Notes: generated from the letters alone by a model not told the origin. A stretch of 64,000 bases of DNA from an uncultured Prevotellaceae bacterium (GCA_902784615.1 CACZVN010000016.1:1-64000), one strand, 5' to 3'; positions 7,055-17,058 are shown, numbered from the stretch's first letter. Program-made: numbers and translations.

Positions 7055-9520
7055 ATGTCTGTAAAGAGGTATTTCGTCTGGCTCATCCTGTGTTTCCTGC
7101 TGGTATCGACAGGCTCGATCTCAGCCAGGGAAAACCGTTTTTACGTCTATAATGCAGCTAACGGACTGTCGGACAACAGTGCGCAGACCATTAATTGCAC
7201 GAAGACGGGCAGACTCGTCATTACGACGATGGGACAGATTAACTTCTTCGACGGACAGTCGTTTACCTATATTGATCCGAGCACTGAGAATATCTATCCG
7301 TTGTCGAACTATTCTGGTAATTATCACCTCTATTTTGACAGATATCATCACCTCTGGCTGAAGGACACGCATAGCGTCACTTGCGTGAATCTGACAACAG
7401 AGAGGTTCGTGGATTCCGTGGATGATGTGCTCGAGGAATTTGGAATAGAGGAAAAGGTGAAGGACCTGTTTGTGGATCACCAGAATGTGGTATGGGTGAT
7501 GACTAAAGATGGGCTCTTCAGCGTTGATTCGAAGCAGACATACGAACTGAGAAAGGGTCGGGAACTTCAGGATATGGATGTCCTTCAGGATAAATATCTC
7601 TTGTTGTTTTACGATAACGGTGTCATGGAAGTGCTTGATCTTAAGACTGGTAACAAACTGCGCGATACCAGGGCATACGGTCAGAACATGGCAAGTCACT
7701 TTAACCGTTCGTCTGTCTTATACAATGACGACAAGTCACTTTTCCAGTTGAGGAATGGTGGCGGCGAGGCGATTATGATGAAACTCGATCTCAACACTTG
7801 GGAGTGGAAGACCATCCTTCAGTTGCCCTATCACATGAACAACCTTGCCATGGAGGACAGTGTCCTGTATGTGCCTACCTCTTATGGTTACTGGACGTAC
7901 GATCTAAGGACGGAGGCATTGGAGCATGTTGAGATGTTGCAGATGGCTACTGGCGAAGAACTTCTGACGGATATTAATGCCATGGCTTTCGACAAACAAG
8001 GGGGTATGTGGGTAGGAACCCAGCGACGCGGACTACTCTATTCCCGTCCGTTTTCCTCGCCCTTCAAGGTCTATCTGTGGGATCAACCCAGAGCCATTGA
8101 ACTGACGAAGTTGATGGAGCCTTTGGATGGACGGTATTCCTATAAAGGCAAACCGTCGAACTGTGTGTTCCGTGATTCTAGAGGCTGGATATGGGTTGGC
8201 ACGACAACGGGACTGCAGGTGTATAAGAAATCCAGCGATAAGTTGCCTCAACTGATCACGCGTCAGGATGGTCTGTTGAACAATGTCATCCACACCATCA
8301 TTGAGGACGACTTGCATCATATATGGGTAGGCACCAGTTATGGCGTCAGTTGTCTGTTGATAGAGGACGAAAAGTTGCGCTTCATCAACAGTTATAACGA
8401 GTGGGAAGACATCCCTGGTGAGTCGTTTGTCAACGGCAAGGCCATGAAACTTCCTGATGGTTCGATTGCCATGCAGATGCTGGACCATGTGATCGAGTTT
8501 AATCCTAATAAGATGGTCACCCTCGGTGAAGGCGCCTTCACTGAAATCTATCCAAAACTGATCAGACTGATGGTGAACGGTAACGTGATCAGGACAGGGC
8601 AGGAACTCGATGGTAATGTGATTCTGGAGAAGGCCCTGACCAGGACAGCAGAGATCAATCTGAATTACAACCAGAACTCTGTGACGCTGACCTTCTCGGC
8701 TTTGAACTACTTCCGTCCGCAGCAAACCTGCTATCGGGTGAGGGTCAGGGGACTCGACGACACCTGGCATGTGTTGACTCGCTATAACTCGGGAGGTCTC
8801 GTTGACCGTCTGGGACAACTTCACCTGCCACTGGTATCGATGAAACCTGGGTCCTATACCATTGAGGTACAGTCCTCCATGTTGCCAGACAAGTGGGAAA
8901 CGGTACCTTACGAGTGGGTAGTCAACATCAACGAGCCGTGGTGGCGTACTACCGGTATGCTGGTGCTGATGTGTTCGATCCTCCTGTTGTTGATCTGTCT
9001 GAATGCATATTTCTATCTGCGGAATACCAAGATGCGCACGCTTAGAAACAGTCAGGAGCAAAACGTGATCAAGCGTATCAAAACCTTTGCTGAGCGCAGT
9101 GCCATGTTGGGTACAGATAAACTCGAGCCTATCCCAGAGGAAATCTATGGCTTCGGTGGTGATCCACAGAATGAACTGGCATCCGATTTTATGGACATGA
9201 TGGAAAAGCTTATACCGGTCGTGCTCTCGAAAGACACAGAGCGGATGACAATGCGCGAACTGAGTGGCATAGCGAACATGAATGTCCAGAAGTTCTATCG
9301 GATGATCATGGCCAATATCTATAAAAGTCCCAGAGCATTAGCCAGAAAGATGATGCTTTCAAAGGCTGCGACAATGCTTGAGAGTTCGGACAAGAGCATC
9401 CAGGAGATTGCTGATGCGTGTGGATTTGCAACGCCCAATTATTTCATAGCGATGTTCTATCATCAGATGAAAACTACACCAGAGCGCTACCGTAGCAGAC
9501 GTGGCAGACACTCAGCCTAA
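7055..9520 (+). CDS. SusR-like transmembrane regulator: Reg_prop sensor, Y_Y_Y, AraC HTH
   Basis: Membrane-spanning transcription factor of 821 residues. Order: signal peptide (VWLILCFLLVSTGSISA), a periplasmic propeller with Reg_prop blades (WVGTQRRGLLYS, WVGTTTGLQVYK, WVGTSYGVSCL), a Y_Y_Y domain (about residues 530-625), one membrane helix (about 634-655, MLVLMCSILLLLICLNAYFY), a linker, and a C-terminal AraC double HTH (about 728-815). The histidine kinase and receiver modules of the hybrid two-component systems common in this phylum are absent, so the ligand signal must pass straight to DNA, as in SusR. It is not next to a SusC/SusD pair; the convergent neighbour is a DUF5103 gene, so its regulon is not obvious. 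Confidence 0.85.
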   Translation: MSVKRYFVWLILCFLLVSTGSISARENRFYVYNAANGLSDNSAQTINCTKTGRLVITTMGQINFFDGQSFTYIDPSTENIYPLSNYSGNYHLYFDRYHHLWLKDTHSVTCVNLTTERFVDSVDDVLEEFGIEEKVKDLFVDHQNVVWVMTKDGLFSVDSKQTYELRKGRELQDMDVLQDKYLLLFYDNGVMEVLDLKTGNKLRDTRAYGQNMASHFNRSSVLYNDDKSLFQLRNGGGEAIMMKLDLNTWEWKTILQLPYHMNNLAMEDSVLYVPTSYGYWTYDLRTEALEHVEMLQMATGEELLTDINAMAFDKQGGMWVGTQRRGLLYSRPFSSPFKVYLWDQPRAIELTKLMEPLDGRYSYKGKPSNCVFRDSRGWIWVGTTTGLQVYKKSSDKLPQLITRQDGLLNNVIHTIIEDDLHHIWVGTSYGVSCLLIEDEKLRFINSYNEWEDIPGESFVNGKAMKLPDGSIAMQMLDHVIEFNPNKMVTLGEGAFTEIYPKLIRLMVNGNVIRTGQELDGNVILEKALTRTAEINLNYNQNSVTLTFSALNYFRPQQTCYRVRVRGLDDTWHVLTRYNSGGLVDRLGQLHLPLVSMKPGSYTIEVQSSMLPDKWETVPYEWVVNINEPWWRTTGMLVLMCSILLLLICLNAYFYLRNTKMRTLRNSQEQNVIKRIKTFAERSAMLGTDKLEPIPEEIYGFGGDPQNELASDFMDMMEKLIPVVLSKDTERMTMRELSGIANMNVQKFYRMIMANIYKSPRALARKMMLSKAATMLESSDKSIQEIADACGFATPNYFIAMFYHQMKTTPERYRSRRGRHSA

Positions 9521-10743
9521 CGAATAGTATTCTGGCTGAATGCCACCAGTCGCCATGTGCGTTCCCCAACACCTTTATAATATACAAGCACCTGATAACG
9601 GTTCTCCGTCTGGTAGAAATTGCCTTCGGAGGATAGGGGGTGAGTCATGCCGTCGTCTGTAACCCACAGATACTGATAAGAATAATACCCCAGTTTCTGA
9701 AGGATGCTGGTAGTGTATAGCTTGCTGGCTTCGTCGTATTCCATTACGTAGGTCTCAGGATCTTCCGTTGTCCATCGGCCATCGATGACAATACAGCCTT
9801 CCGTCATGTATGGGGACTTGAGCCTGTAGTTGACCCATACGTAATCACTGGTGATATCGTTTTCGCGATTGTCGCTGTTACGGATATAGAAACTGCCATC
9901 GGCATCCTCATCGTAGAGGTAGTTTGGACGAGGTTCACTGATAAAGGGGAAAGCCTGAAAATACTCCCCGTCCCACGAGATGCGATCAATACCCATGGTA
10001 GGATGCGAAGGATCGAGTACCTCAAATTTACGGTATTCGTTGCCTCCGTCGAAGATCAGTTCCTTGCGATGTTTCCACTCCAGTCCGTTCTGGCTTACAG
10101 CACTGGGACGGACATTCCAACGCCAGTTGTCCTCACGGTTGTTCTGCATGACCACTGTCTGTAACTGCTCTTGGGGATCTGTCACAGACAGACTGCCGTA
10201 TTTCAATCCGAAGGATACTTGCTGATGACTGAGATTGGTGTCGATATCCGTATTGGTGGAGATGGCCATCGAGAGGTTCATGGCCTGTTCTGTGATCATG
10301 AATTCCACCGTCAGGATCTCATTCCCCTGATCTTCATCGATGACATGGAGCCGATAATTGCCACTCATCTTCAGACGGCATCTGTCATTAGGGATTGTCA
10401 GTTGATAGTGGGTATAGGCAACAGTTGTATTGATGGAATGCTCAAAGTTTTCAATCACATTATCATTGAATCCCTCCAGCCAGTCTGTATCGAACAGTTC
10501 TTCTGAGGATGACCAGTCGGCCTCACAGTGCTCCAGACGGTAGATATACCTGTGGTAGTCATGTGAGAGTTCGTCGAAACTGACATGCAGATGGTCATTG
10601 CCATAGAGCCGCATGATGGTAGGTGACAGCCAGTCCTGGTTCACGACGGTTTGCAGCGACTTGATCTGAGAGTCATAGATCCTGTCCTCTGCAGATAGCG
10701 TCATCGGCAACAGGAAAAGTAGTATGGCAAGGGCTTTCTTCAT
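9517..10743 (-). CDS. DUF5103 protein, type IX secretion plug-like
   Basis: Exported protein (signal peptide MKKALAILLFLLPMTLSAED) of the DUF5103 family, whose N-terminal domain corresponds to the Plug protein that caps the SprA translocon in type IX secretion. The body has the expected features: a start at the mature N-terminus with YDSQIKSLQTVVN, a YIYRLEHCEADW stretch, and a C-terminal domain ending RTWRLVAFSQNT. No export-sorting C-terminal domain is visible. 408 residues is the usual size. It overlaps the regulator's stop by 4 bp tail to tail. fbp lies just upstream on the same strand with an 11-bp gap, so this may be the end of that transcript. Confidence 0.72.
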   Translation of the reverse strand: MKKALAILLFLLPMTLSAEDRIYDSQIKSLQTVVNQDWLSPTIMRLYGNDHLHVSFDELSHDYHRYIYRLEHCEADWSSSEELFDTDWLEGFNDNVIENFEHSINTTVAYTHYQLTIPNDRCRLKMSGNYRLHVIDEDQGNEILTVEFMITEQAMNLSMAISTNTDIDTNLSHQQVSFGLKYGSLSVTDPQEQLQTVVMQNNREDNWRWNVRPSAVSQNGLEWKHRKELIFDGGNEYRKFEVLDPSHPTMGIDRISWDGEYFQAFPFISEPRPNYLYDEDADGSFYIRNSDNRENDITSDYVWVNYRLKSPYMTEGCIVIDGRWTTEDPETYVMEYDEASKLYTTSILQKLGYYSYQYLWVTDDGMTHPLSSEGNFYQTENRYQVLVYYKGVGERTWRLVAFSQNTIR

Positions 10744-10754
10744 CGTGTGGATAG

Positions 10755-12737
10755 TTAGCGTTTCTCCTTGATGATACCTAAGCGATAGGCATAGAGCAGT
10801 TCTTTCAGATCGGCTACCTGTGCCCTGAGTTCTTCGCCCTTATCAGTGTCTGCTACCAGCATACGGTGGGTGGACATCTCCACAATCTGGGTGGTCGATT
10901 TGATGTCGATCTCACGTACGATAGCATCCTGTTGTGAGGTGAACGGTTCATGTTGCACCAGTTGGAAACCACGTGAGTGATAGACTAGCGTGTATCCAGC
11001 GATACCTGTCTCATGATGATAGGCTTCTGAGAAACCACCGTCGATCACCATGAGTCGTCCACCTGCCTTGATGGGGTTCTCGCCCTTGGAGGCATGGACA
11101 GGCACATGGCCGTTGATGATGTGGCGGTTCTCTCCTTTCACACCGAAGGCATCGAGGATACGGTCACAAATCTCTGCTGAGTCGCGCAATTTGAAGTAGT
11201 TGCCTTTCTCCTCCTTGTAAGTCTCCTTGTCTTTGAGGAAGTAGCGCTCAAAGGTGGCCATCTTTGACTTGTCGAAGAGGGGGGAATCCTTGCCGCACCA
11301 GAGGTAGAGGAAGAAATCGCGAGCATAGTCGCGCGGATATTCTTCGTTGGGGCCAGATATGGCGGAACGGATGATCATACCGATATGGTGCATCAGTTCC
11401 TTGCCACTGTATTTGACATGGGGATAGATCTCCACCTCTTTCAGTGTGCCGTCGTCATTCAGCGGACAACTGGCATGGAAGAGCAGATTAGAGTTGCTGA
11501 TGGTGTACATACAGCCGTGGGACAGTAGGGTGCGGATATGCTTGTGTAGTTTCTCGCAGATGCGGAAGGAGTGGTGGAGTTTCTGCATGAGCAGGGCTTC
11601 GTCTTCTGTCAGTGTGTTAGGACTGTTGGGATCGACAGTGGGGAAGTGACAACTCTTCATCTCGTATTCCTTACCGTCGATGGTGCAGATGCCTTTCTGG
11701 TAGTCGATATGCTCGAACAGACAACGATCCTCCATCTGCCATTCAGGACGACGTTTGATGATGGCAGCTTCCTCCTTGAACTGGATGACGGCAATGGCCT
11801 TGTGCATCTTGGCTGTCAGTTGGCGGGTCTTCTCATCCATCGTATTACCTGGCAGAACCTTGGGGAGGAACTCCTCACAGGGATCATCGCCGTAGGTCTC
11901 CAAAGCGAAGGTGGCCAGTGGCACGAGGTTAATGCCATATTCCTCGATGGTAGCCAGATTGGCATAGCGCAGGCAGAGACGTAACACGTTACAGATACAG
12001 GCATTGTTACCTGCTGAGGCACCCATCCAGAGAATATCGTGGTTGCCCCACTGGATATCCCAGGAATGGTATTGGCGGAGTGTGTCCATGATGATATGTG
12101 CACCAGGTCCTCTGTCGTAGATATCACCAAGGATATGCAACTGGTCGATAGCCAGACGCTGGATCACGTTGCAGATGGCACAGATGAAATCATCGGCACG
12201 TCCTGTGGAGATGATGGTGTCAACAATGACATTCACATAGGCCGTCTTGTCGCTGTCGGAAAGACTCTCATGCAACAATTCCTCGATGATATAGGCGAAA
12301 TCTACAGGCAGGGACTTGCGCACCTTTGAACGGGTGTATTTGGAGGATACGTCACGACAAACCTTCACCAACTGGTGGATGGTGATACGATACCAGTCTT
12401 CGATATCGGTCTCGCGAGCCTTGATGATCTCGAGTTTCTGTTCTGGATAATAGATCAGCGTGCAGAGTTCTTTCTTCTCTGCTTCACGAACGTTGTTTCC
12501 AAAGAGTTCGTTGACCTTTCGTTTGATATTTCCTGATGCATTCTTGAGCACATGACGGAAGGCCTCGCTCTCACCATGAATGTCTGCCAGAAAATGCTCC
12601 GTTCCCTTAGGCAATGCCAGGATCGCCTTCAGATTGATGATCTCTGTAGAAGCATCGGCAATGGTGGGAAACGACTGGGAGAGCAGTTGCAAGTAGTGCA
12701 TGTCTGTCTTTGGGGCGTTCGATGCATTAGTAGTCAT
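10755..12737 (-). CDS. fbp: Fructose-1,6-bisphosphatase class III
   Basis: Gluconeogenic phosphatase of the metallophosphoesterase-type class III, found in Firmicutes and Bacteroidetes, unrelated to the class I enzyme. Calcineurin-like motifs are in order: DIHGE near residue 54, GDIYDRGPG near 203, GNHDILWMG near 231, and a late histidine region INGHVPVHASKGENP. 660 residues is the standard length. The ATG overlaps the TGA of the upstream glycosyltransferase-like gene (ATGA at 12734-12737), so the two are translationally coupled, although no metabolic link is evident. Confidence 0.95.
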   Translation of the reverse strand: MTTNASNAPKTDMHYLQLLSQSFPTIADASTEIINLKAILALPKGTEHFLADIHGESEAFRHVLKNASGNIKRKVNELFGNNVREAEKKELCTLIYYPEQKLEIIKARETDIEDWYRITIHQLVKVCRDVSSKYTRSKVRKSLPVDFAYIIEELLHESLSDSDKTAYVNVIVDTIISTGRADDFICAICNVIQRLAIDQLHILGDIYDRGPGAHIIMDTLRQYHSWDIQWGNHDILWMGASAGNNACICNVLRLCLRYANLATIEEYGINLVPLATFALETYGDDPCEEFLPKVLPGNTMDEKTRQLTAKMHKAIAVIQFKEEAAIIKRRPEWQMEDRCLFEHIDYQKGICTIDGKEYEMKSCHFPTVDPNSPNTLTEDEALLMQKLHHSFRICEKLHKHIRTLLSHGCMYTISNSNLLFHASCPLNDDGTLKEVEIYPHVKYSGKELMHHIGMIIRSAISGPNEEYPRDYARDFFLYLWCGKDSPLFDKSKMATFERYFLKDKETYKEEKGNYFKLRDSAEICDRILDAFGVKGENRHIINGHVPVHASKGENPIKAGGRLMVIDGGFSEAYHHETGIAGYTLVYHSRGFQLVQHEPFTSQQDAIVREIDIKSTTQIVEMSTHRMLVADTDKGEELRAQVADLKELLYAYRLGIIKEKR

Positions 12738-13816
12738 ATCTTCAAATGGTTTGTTATTTGTTTGCGAATATTTGTAGTCAGTCTATTGTCTTTTGGATAC
12801 AGTGGCATGTAACCTTCATCGAGTTGCGTCTGCTCCTGAAGCACCTGCATCAGACTCTCTGCGTATTTCGTCAGATTCTTCTCCTCAAGGGCTGTTGCCA
12901 GCAGGTCATCATTGACAGTGTCCCGATATAGTTCGCGTGTGAATTCTATCAGATGGAGCAAAAGGGGTTGCTTGTTGATCTGACGTATCATTCTCAATAA
13001 GTAGTCTGTCTCGTCACCTTGATAATCGCCGATAATATCCTTGATGGGATGGGGACGTGTATAGTTGTCAGGGAAGTAGGCTACGATCTTTTCCGTGTCG
13101 ATAGCGGGGATGGGTAGCCCTAACACGCTGATGCCATAATCCACATAATTACGGATATTTTCATGTTCTGCGTAGATAAGCAGCCTTCGCCAATCGATGT
13201 CCTTTGGATAGTTGATGCTGTCGAGTGACTGGCACCAGCGTCGATCTCCCAAAATGCCTGCCTTGATGATTGTGGTCAGTGCCTTCAGACTCAGATCATC
13301 GAGTTGTTCCAAAGTGTTGGAATCCATGACTTTCTGATAGACGGAAAATGTCTCTGAACACATCCTTTCCTGTGTGATAGTGTTGGTGGTGACGGAATTG
13401 TGGATTTCTTCTACCCGCTGGTTCCAACCCAGTTTCTGGAAATTACTACGTTCCAACTTACCCAATGTGATGATAGCGTATGCATTAACGATGGCATCTT
13501 TCTGCCATAACAGGGCATTGACGACCTTGTCCTGTACACTCTTCTGGCTGACGATCCAGGGCTCAAGTTGTCCATGTGGAGTGATGACCACCCTTACACC
13601 ATTGTGTCTGGCTGTTCGTGTAGCGCGAGCCATCTTTTGATTCCAACACCCATGACAATGTAGGATGTCGGGTTCGTTTTCGATGATCTGCTGTCTGATA
13701 TTGGCTCCGCTGTCTGCCGTGAGGATATCGGCACTTTGCTGCATACCTTCTGCCAGCAACATGACGTGTTGCCGTATCAAATCATTGGACTTTGGATAAA
13801 TATGCAGTACTTTCAT
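12734..13816 (-). CDS. Protein with a GT4-like N-terminal half and unrelated C-terminal half
   Basis: The first ~150 residues resemble the acceptor domain of family 4 glycosyltransferases (MKVLHIYPKSNDLIRQHVML, PDILHCHGCW, VVITPHGQLEPW, ending KLGWNQRVEEIHNSV). The donor-binding half expected next, with the E-x7-E motif, is absent. It is replaced by about 200 helical residues (SLKALTTIIKAGILG, YAEHENIRNYVDYGI, ending KQITNHLKI) that I do not recognise. It may be a non-catalytic relative or act as a partner of the adjacent GT2 gene 20 bp upstream. 360 residues. Cytoplasmic or membrane-peripheral. Confidence 0.65.
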   Translation of the reverse strand: MKVLHIYPKSNDLIRQHVMLLAEGMQQSADILTADSGANIRQQIIENEPDILHCHGCWNQKMARATRTARHNGVRVVITPHGQLEPWIVSQKSVQDKVVNALLWQKDAIVNAYAIITLGKLERSNFQKLGWNQRVEEIHNSVTTNTITQERMCSETFSVYQKVMDSNTLEQLDDLSLKALTTIIKAGILGDRRWCQSLDSINYPKDIDWRRLLIYAEHENIRNYVDYGISVLGLPIPAIDTEKIVAYFPDNYTRPHPIKDIIGDYQGDETDYLLRMIRQINKQPLLLHLIEFTRELYRDTVNDDLLATALEEKNLTKYAESLMQVLQEQTQLDEGYMPLYPKDNRLTTNIRKQITNHLKI

Positions 13817-13836
13817 AGGCCGAGGTTTTCAAAGGT

Positions 13837-14502
13837 TTACTGAACGTATAATTGGGTGGTTGAGGAGCGTCCGAAGAGATTCTTCCAGAAAATACGAAGA
13901 CGGACACACAGCAAGGAAGAGTTGGGGATCTTCTCCTCAAAATATTTCAGTACATCGTGGGCCAGGTCTTTACGGATGATGATAAAGTCATAGCGCCCCC
14001 AAGTATAACCCATGCGTTTGCGATCACGAACAATGCGGAGTTTTCGTTCTGCCTTGAGAATGTGATATCGTGCATCCTGAAAGTCGGCGAACGGCTGCAG
14101 GCGGATACCCTTCTTGTTCATATAGCCCAATGTCAGTTGGGTATCATCGTCTGTGGCCTCAGCGATGGCTTTGAGGATATCGGACGCCATGGGCTTATTT
14201 CTGATTTTCGTCATGATAAGCCAGTCGTACTTGGCTGCCTTGATTCCGATACTGAAGGCCATCTTCTTGCGGACGATGAGCCTATTGGGTTTTGGCAGGA
14301 AGGTGTTATAAAGATTTGGATAGTCGTTCTTAAGCAGTTTTAATACGTCGGAGGTTTCGTCCGTAGAAGTCTCATCCACAACAATAACCTCATAGCCTGG
14401 CTCATATTCCTGTGTCAGGAACAGAGGCAGGTTCTCCTTCAGTTCTGGAGCCTGGTCGTAAACCGTCATGACGATCGAGAAACTGCGTTCTTTCTTGTTC
14501 AT
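13837..14502 (-). CDS. GT2-like glycosyltransferase lacking a clear DxD motif
   Basis: The N-terminus has the family 2 nucleotide-binding fold (FSIVMTVYDQAPELKENLP, EVIVVDETSTDET). At the place where active GT2 enzymes carry the metal-binding DxD after the hydrophobic strand, this protein reads WLIMTKIRNKPMASD, without paired aspartates. 221 residues is short for the family, and there is no C-terminal membrane segment. It may be inactive or use a different metal arrangement. Start at ATG 14502, 13 bp after lysA. Confidence 0.72.
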   Translation of the reverse strand: MNKKERSFSIVMTVYDQAPELKENLPLFLTQEYEPGYEVIVVDETSTDETSDVLKLLKNDYPNLYNTFLPKPNRLIVRKKMAFSIGIKAAKYDWLIMTKIRNKPMASDILKAIAEATDDDTQLTLGYMNKKGIRLQPFADFQDARYHILKAERKLRIVRDRKRMGYTWGRYDFIIIRKDLAHDVLKYFEEKIPNSSLLCVRLRIFWKNLFGRSSTTQLYVQ

Positions 14503-14515
14503 TGTTCTTTAGTCT

Positions 14516-15676
14516 TCAGATTTCATCACTCATATAGCCAAGGGGGAGCCTACGGCAGTTGTATTGGGAAGCCATAATTTCACCGTATGCACCTGCAGAG
14601 CGGATGGCCAACAGGTCGCCACGTTTGGTGCCATTCAGGTCTATCTGTTTGGCAAATACATCTGTTGATTCACAAATTGGTCCTACCACGTCGTATGCTT
14701 CTGTTGGTTCCTCACTGGTGATATTCTCGATTTTATGATAGGCCTGATAGAGTGCTGGACGGATCAGATCCGTAAAGCCGGCATCGACAATGGCAAACTT
14801 CTTCACGGCTCCTTTCTTGACATACAGAGTACGTGTGATGAGTGTGCCGCACTGTGCCACGACGGCACGTCCTAGTTCAAAGTGGAGCGTCTGTCCATTA
14901 CGAAGTTTCAGTTTTTTGGCGTAGGTGTCGAAGTAGGCCTTAAAGTCGGGGATGGGCAGACGGTTAGGATGGGCATAGTCAACACCCAGTCCACCGCCTA
15001 CATTGATGTGTTCCACGCGAATACGATGCTTCTCCAACAGGTCCTGAAGTTCGTTGACACGGTTACAAAGAGCCTCGAAGTCGCCCATGTCCAAAATCTG
15101 TGAACCGATATGGAAGTGCAGTCCTACGAACTTCACGTTCTTCAGTCTCTCAGTCTCAGCAATGACAGTCAGCATATCGTTCATGTCGATGCCAAACTTG
15201 TTCTCTGCCAGACCTGTGGTGATGTTGGCGTGTGTGTGGGCTCCTACATTGGGGTTCAGACGGAAGGCGATACGTGCCACCTTACCCTTATTGGCTGCCA
15301 GTTCATTGATGACTTCCAGTTCAGGGATACTCTCCACATTGAAGCAGAAGATATCGTTATCGAGTCCGATGTTGATTTCCCAGTCGCTCTTTCCCACACC
15401 AGCAAAGACAATCTTCGAGACAGGGAATCCTGCCTTGACAGATGCTTCGATCTCACCACCGCTCACACAGTCGGCTCCCAGTCCTGCCTCACGGATGATA
15501 CGGAGTACTTTTGGATTGGCATTGGCCTTGACGGCATAATGCACCACGAAACCTTCGTGGCGCGATGCCTCTTCATGGATAGCGCGCAGTGTCTGGCGCA
15601 ACAGTTCAGAGTCGTAGTAGTAGAAGGGCGTCTGGATAGACTGTAACTTTTCTACGGGAAATAATCCTTTTGCCAT
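14516..15676 (-). CDS. lysA: Diaminopimelate decarboxylase
   Basis: PLP enzyme converting meso-diaminopimelate to lysine. Seen: the PLP lysine in HYAVKANANP near residue 48, the phosphate-binding glycine stretch NVGGGLGVDY, the active-site cysteine in CESTDVFAKQ, and a tyrosine in SAGAYGEIMAS. 386 residues is typical. It follows the aspartokinase gene by 40 bp, so the first and last enzymes of lysine synthesis are together. Confidence 0.95.
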   Translation of the reverse strand: MAKGLFPVEKLQSIQTPFYYYDSELLRQTLRAIHEEASRHEGFVVHYAVKANANPKVLRIIREAGLGADCVSGGEIEASVKAGFPVSKIVFAGVGKSDWEINIGLDNDIFCFNVESIPELEVINELAANKGKVARIAFRLNPNVGAHTHANITTGLAENKFGIDMNDMLTVIAETERLKNVKFVGLHFHIGSQILDMGDFEALCNRVNELQDLLEKHRIRVEHINVGGGLGVDYAHPNRLPIPDFKAYFDTYAKKLKLRNGQTLHFELGRAVVAQCGTLITRTLYVKKGAVKKFAIVDAGFTDLIRPALYQAYHKIENITSEEPTEAYDVVGPICESTDVFAKQIDLNGTKRGDLLAIRSAGAYGEIMASQYNCRRLPLGYMSDEI

Positions 15677-15716
15677 AATCTTATATAATATGTGTTGTGT
15701 TGCTGTTACCTTTTTA

Positions 15717-17036
15717 TTATTTATTGAAAATCGTGTTGCTCAGACTCTGGAGTGCACGCTTCTTATCCTCTTCACGGATAAGGAAGGAGATATTGTAGTT
15801 GGAGCCGCCATAGCTGACCATACGTACAGGAATATCCTTCATGGCATCGAGCGCCAGGGTTTCGAAACCTATGTTTGACCAGTCGAGATCACCCACCACA
15901 CAGATAATGCACATATTAGTATCAACAGTAACGGTACCGTACTTCTTCAGTTCATCCACAATCTCACCAAGATGAGCAGAGTTGTCGATACTCATTGAGA
16001 CACCAACCTCTGACGTACAGATCATATCGATACTGGTCTGGTAACTCTCAAAGATCTCGAAGACCTTGCGCAGGAAACCTGTGGCCAAGAGCATACGGCT
16101 CGACTTGATCTTAATAGCCGTGATATTGTCCTTGGCTGCAATGGCCTTGATCTTACCATATTCTGTCTTGTTGCTGATGGTCGTTCCTTCTGCGTCGGGA
16201 TCCATCGTGTTCAGCAGACGGACGGGGATACCTGCATATTTGGCGGGTTGCACACAGGTGGGGTGGAGGATCTTTGCTCCGAAATAAGCCAACTCTGCTG
16301 CCTCCTCGAAGTGGAGTTGATGTACGGGCTCTGTCTTGTCAACGACACGTGGGTCGTTATTGTGCATACCGTCGATATCAGTCCAGATCTGGATTTCTTC
16401 AGCATTAATGGCAGCACCAATGAGTGAGGCCGTATAGTCACTGCCACCACGCTGCAGATTATCTATCTCACCATAAGCATTACGACAGATAAAGCCCTGT
16501 GTCAGATATATTTGCTGACCTTCGTTCTCCTGAAGGAGTACGTTCAGTTTTTCCTTAATATAGGTGGGATCCGGCTCAGAGTTTTTGTCTGTACGCATAA
16601 AGTCAAGGGCGTTGATAAGCACGGCTTTGATACCCTGCTCCTTCATATAGTTCACGACCATATTGGTGGATATGATTTCTCCTTGTGCCACGATACTCTT
16701 TTCTTCGAAACTGGTGAACAGTTCCTTGGTGAAGGAACGGAGGTAGTCGAACTCACCACGGAGGAACTCACGGGTAACTTCTTTGGTTTCTTCCTTATCG
16801 TAGAGTTCATCCACATGCTTGGCGTATTTCTGCTCCAGACGGTTGATGACCTCATTGGCGCCATCAGGATTCTTCTTGTAGAGGTAGTCGGAAATCTCAA
16901 CAAGAGAGTTCGTTGTTCCTGACATGGCGGAGAGTACTACGAATACGGGTTCTCCAGACTTTGTAACCAGATTGGTTACATCTTTCATTCTCTGTGGGGT
17001 GCCGACGGATGTTCCGCCGAATTTCATCACTTTCAT
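15717..17036 (-). CDS. lysC: Aspartokinase, monofunctional
   Basis: Phosphorylates aspartate at the head of the lysine, threonine and methionine pathways. N-terminal signature MKVMKFGGTSVG; the ATP/aspartate site includes TQGFICRNAYGEIDNLQRGGSDY. The C-terminal ~140 residues form ACT regulatory domains (ITAIKIKSSRMLL, TSEVGVSMSIDN). No homoserine dehydrogenase part is fused. 439 residues. Pairing with lysA suggests the lysine-sensitive isozyme, but the sequence does not prove which amino acid inhibits it. Confidence 0.93.
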   Translation of the reverse strand: MKVMKFGGTSVGTPQRMKDVTNLVTKSGEPVFVVLSAMSGTTNSLVEISDYLYKKNPDGANEVINRLEQKYAKHVDELYDKEETKEVTREFLRGEFDYLRSFTKELFTSFEEKSIVAQGEIISTNMVVNYMKEQGIKAVLINALDFMRTDKNSEPDPTYIKEKLNVLLQENEGQQIYLTQGFICRNAYGEIDNLQRGGSDYTASLIGAAINAEEIQIWTDIDGMHNNDPRVVDKTEPVHQLHFEEAAELAYFGAKILHPTCVQPAKYAGIPVRLLNTMDPDAEGTTISNKTEYGKIKAIAAKDNITAIKIKSSRMLLATGFLRKVFEIFESYQTSIDMICTSEVGVSMSIDNSAHLGEIVDELKKYGTVTVDTNMCIICVVGDLDWSNIGFETLALDAMKDIPVRMVSYGGSNYNISFLIREEDKKRALQSLSNTIFNK

Positions 17037-17058
17037 ATTCTTTATTTTATTGTTATTT

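Noticed and set aside
8033-9061. 342-codon open frame antisense to the membrane regulator
   Set aside because: It has no signal, domain or promoter, and the sense strand encodes recognisable Reg_prop, Y_Y_Y and membrane segments.
14516-17036. Lysine riboswitch upstream of lysC or lysA
   Set aside because: The upstream gaps are 22 and 40 bp, too short for the aptamer.
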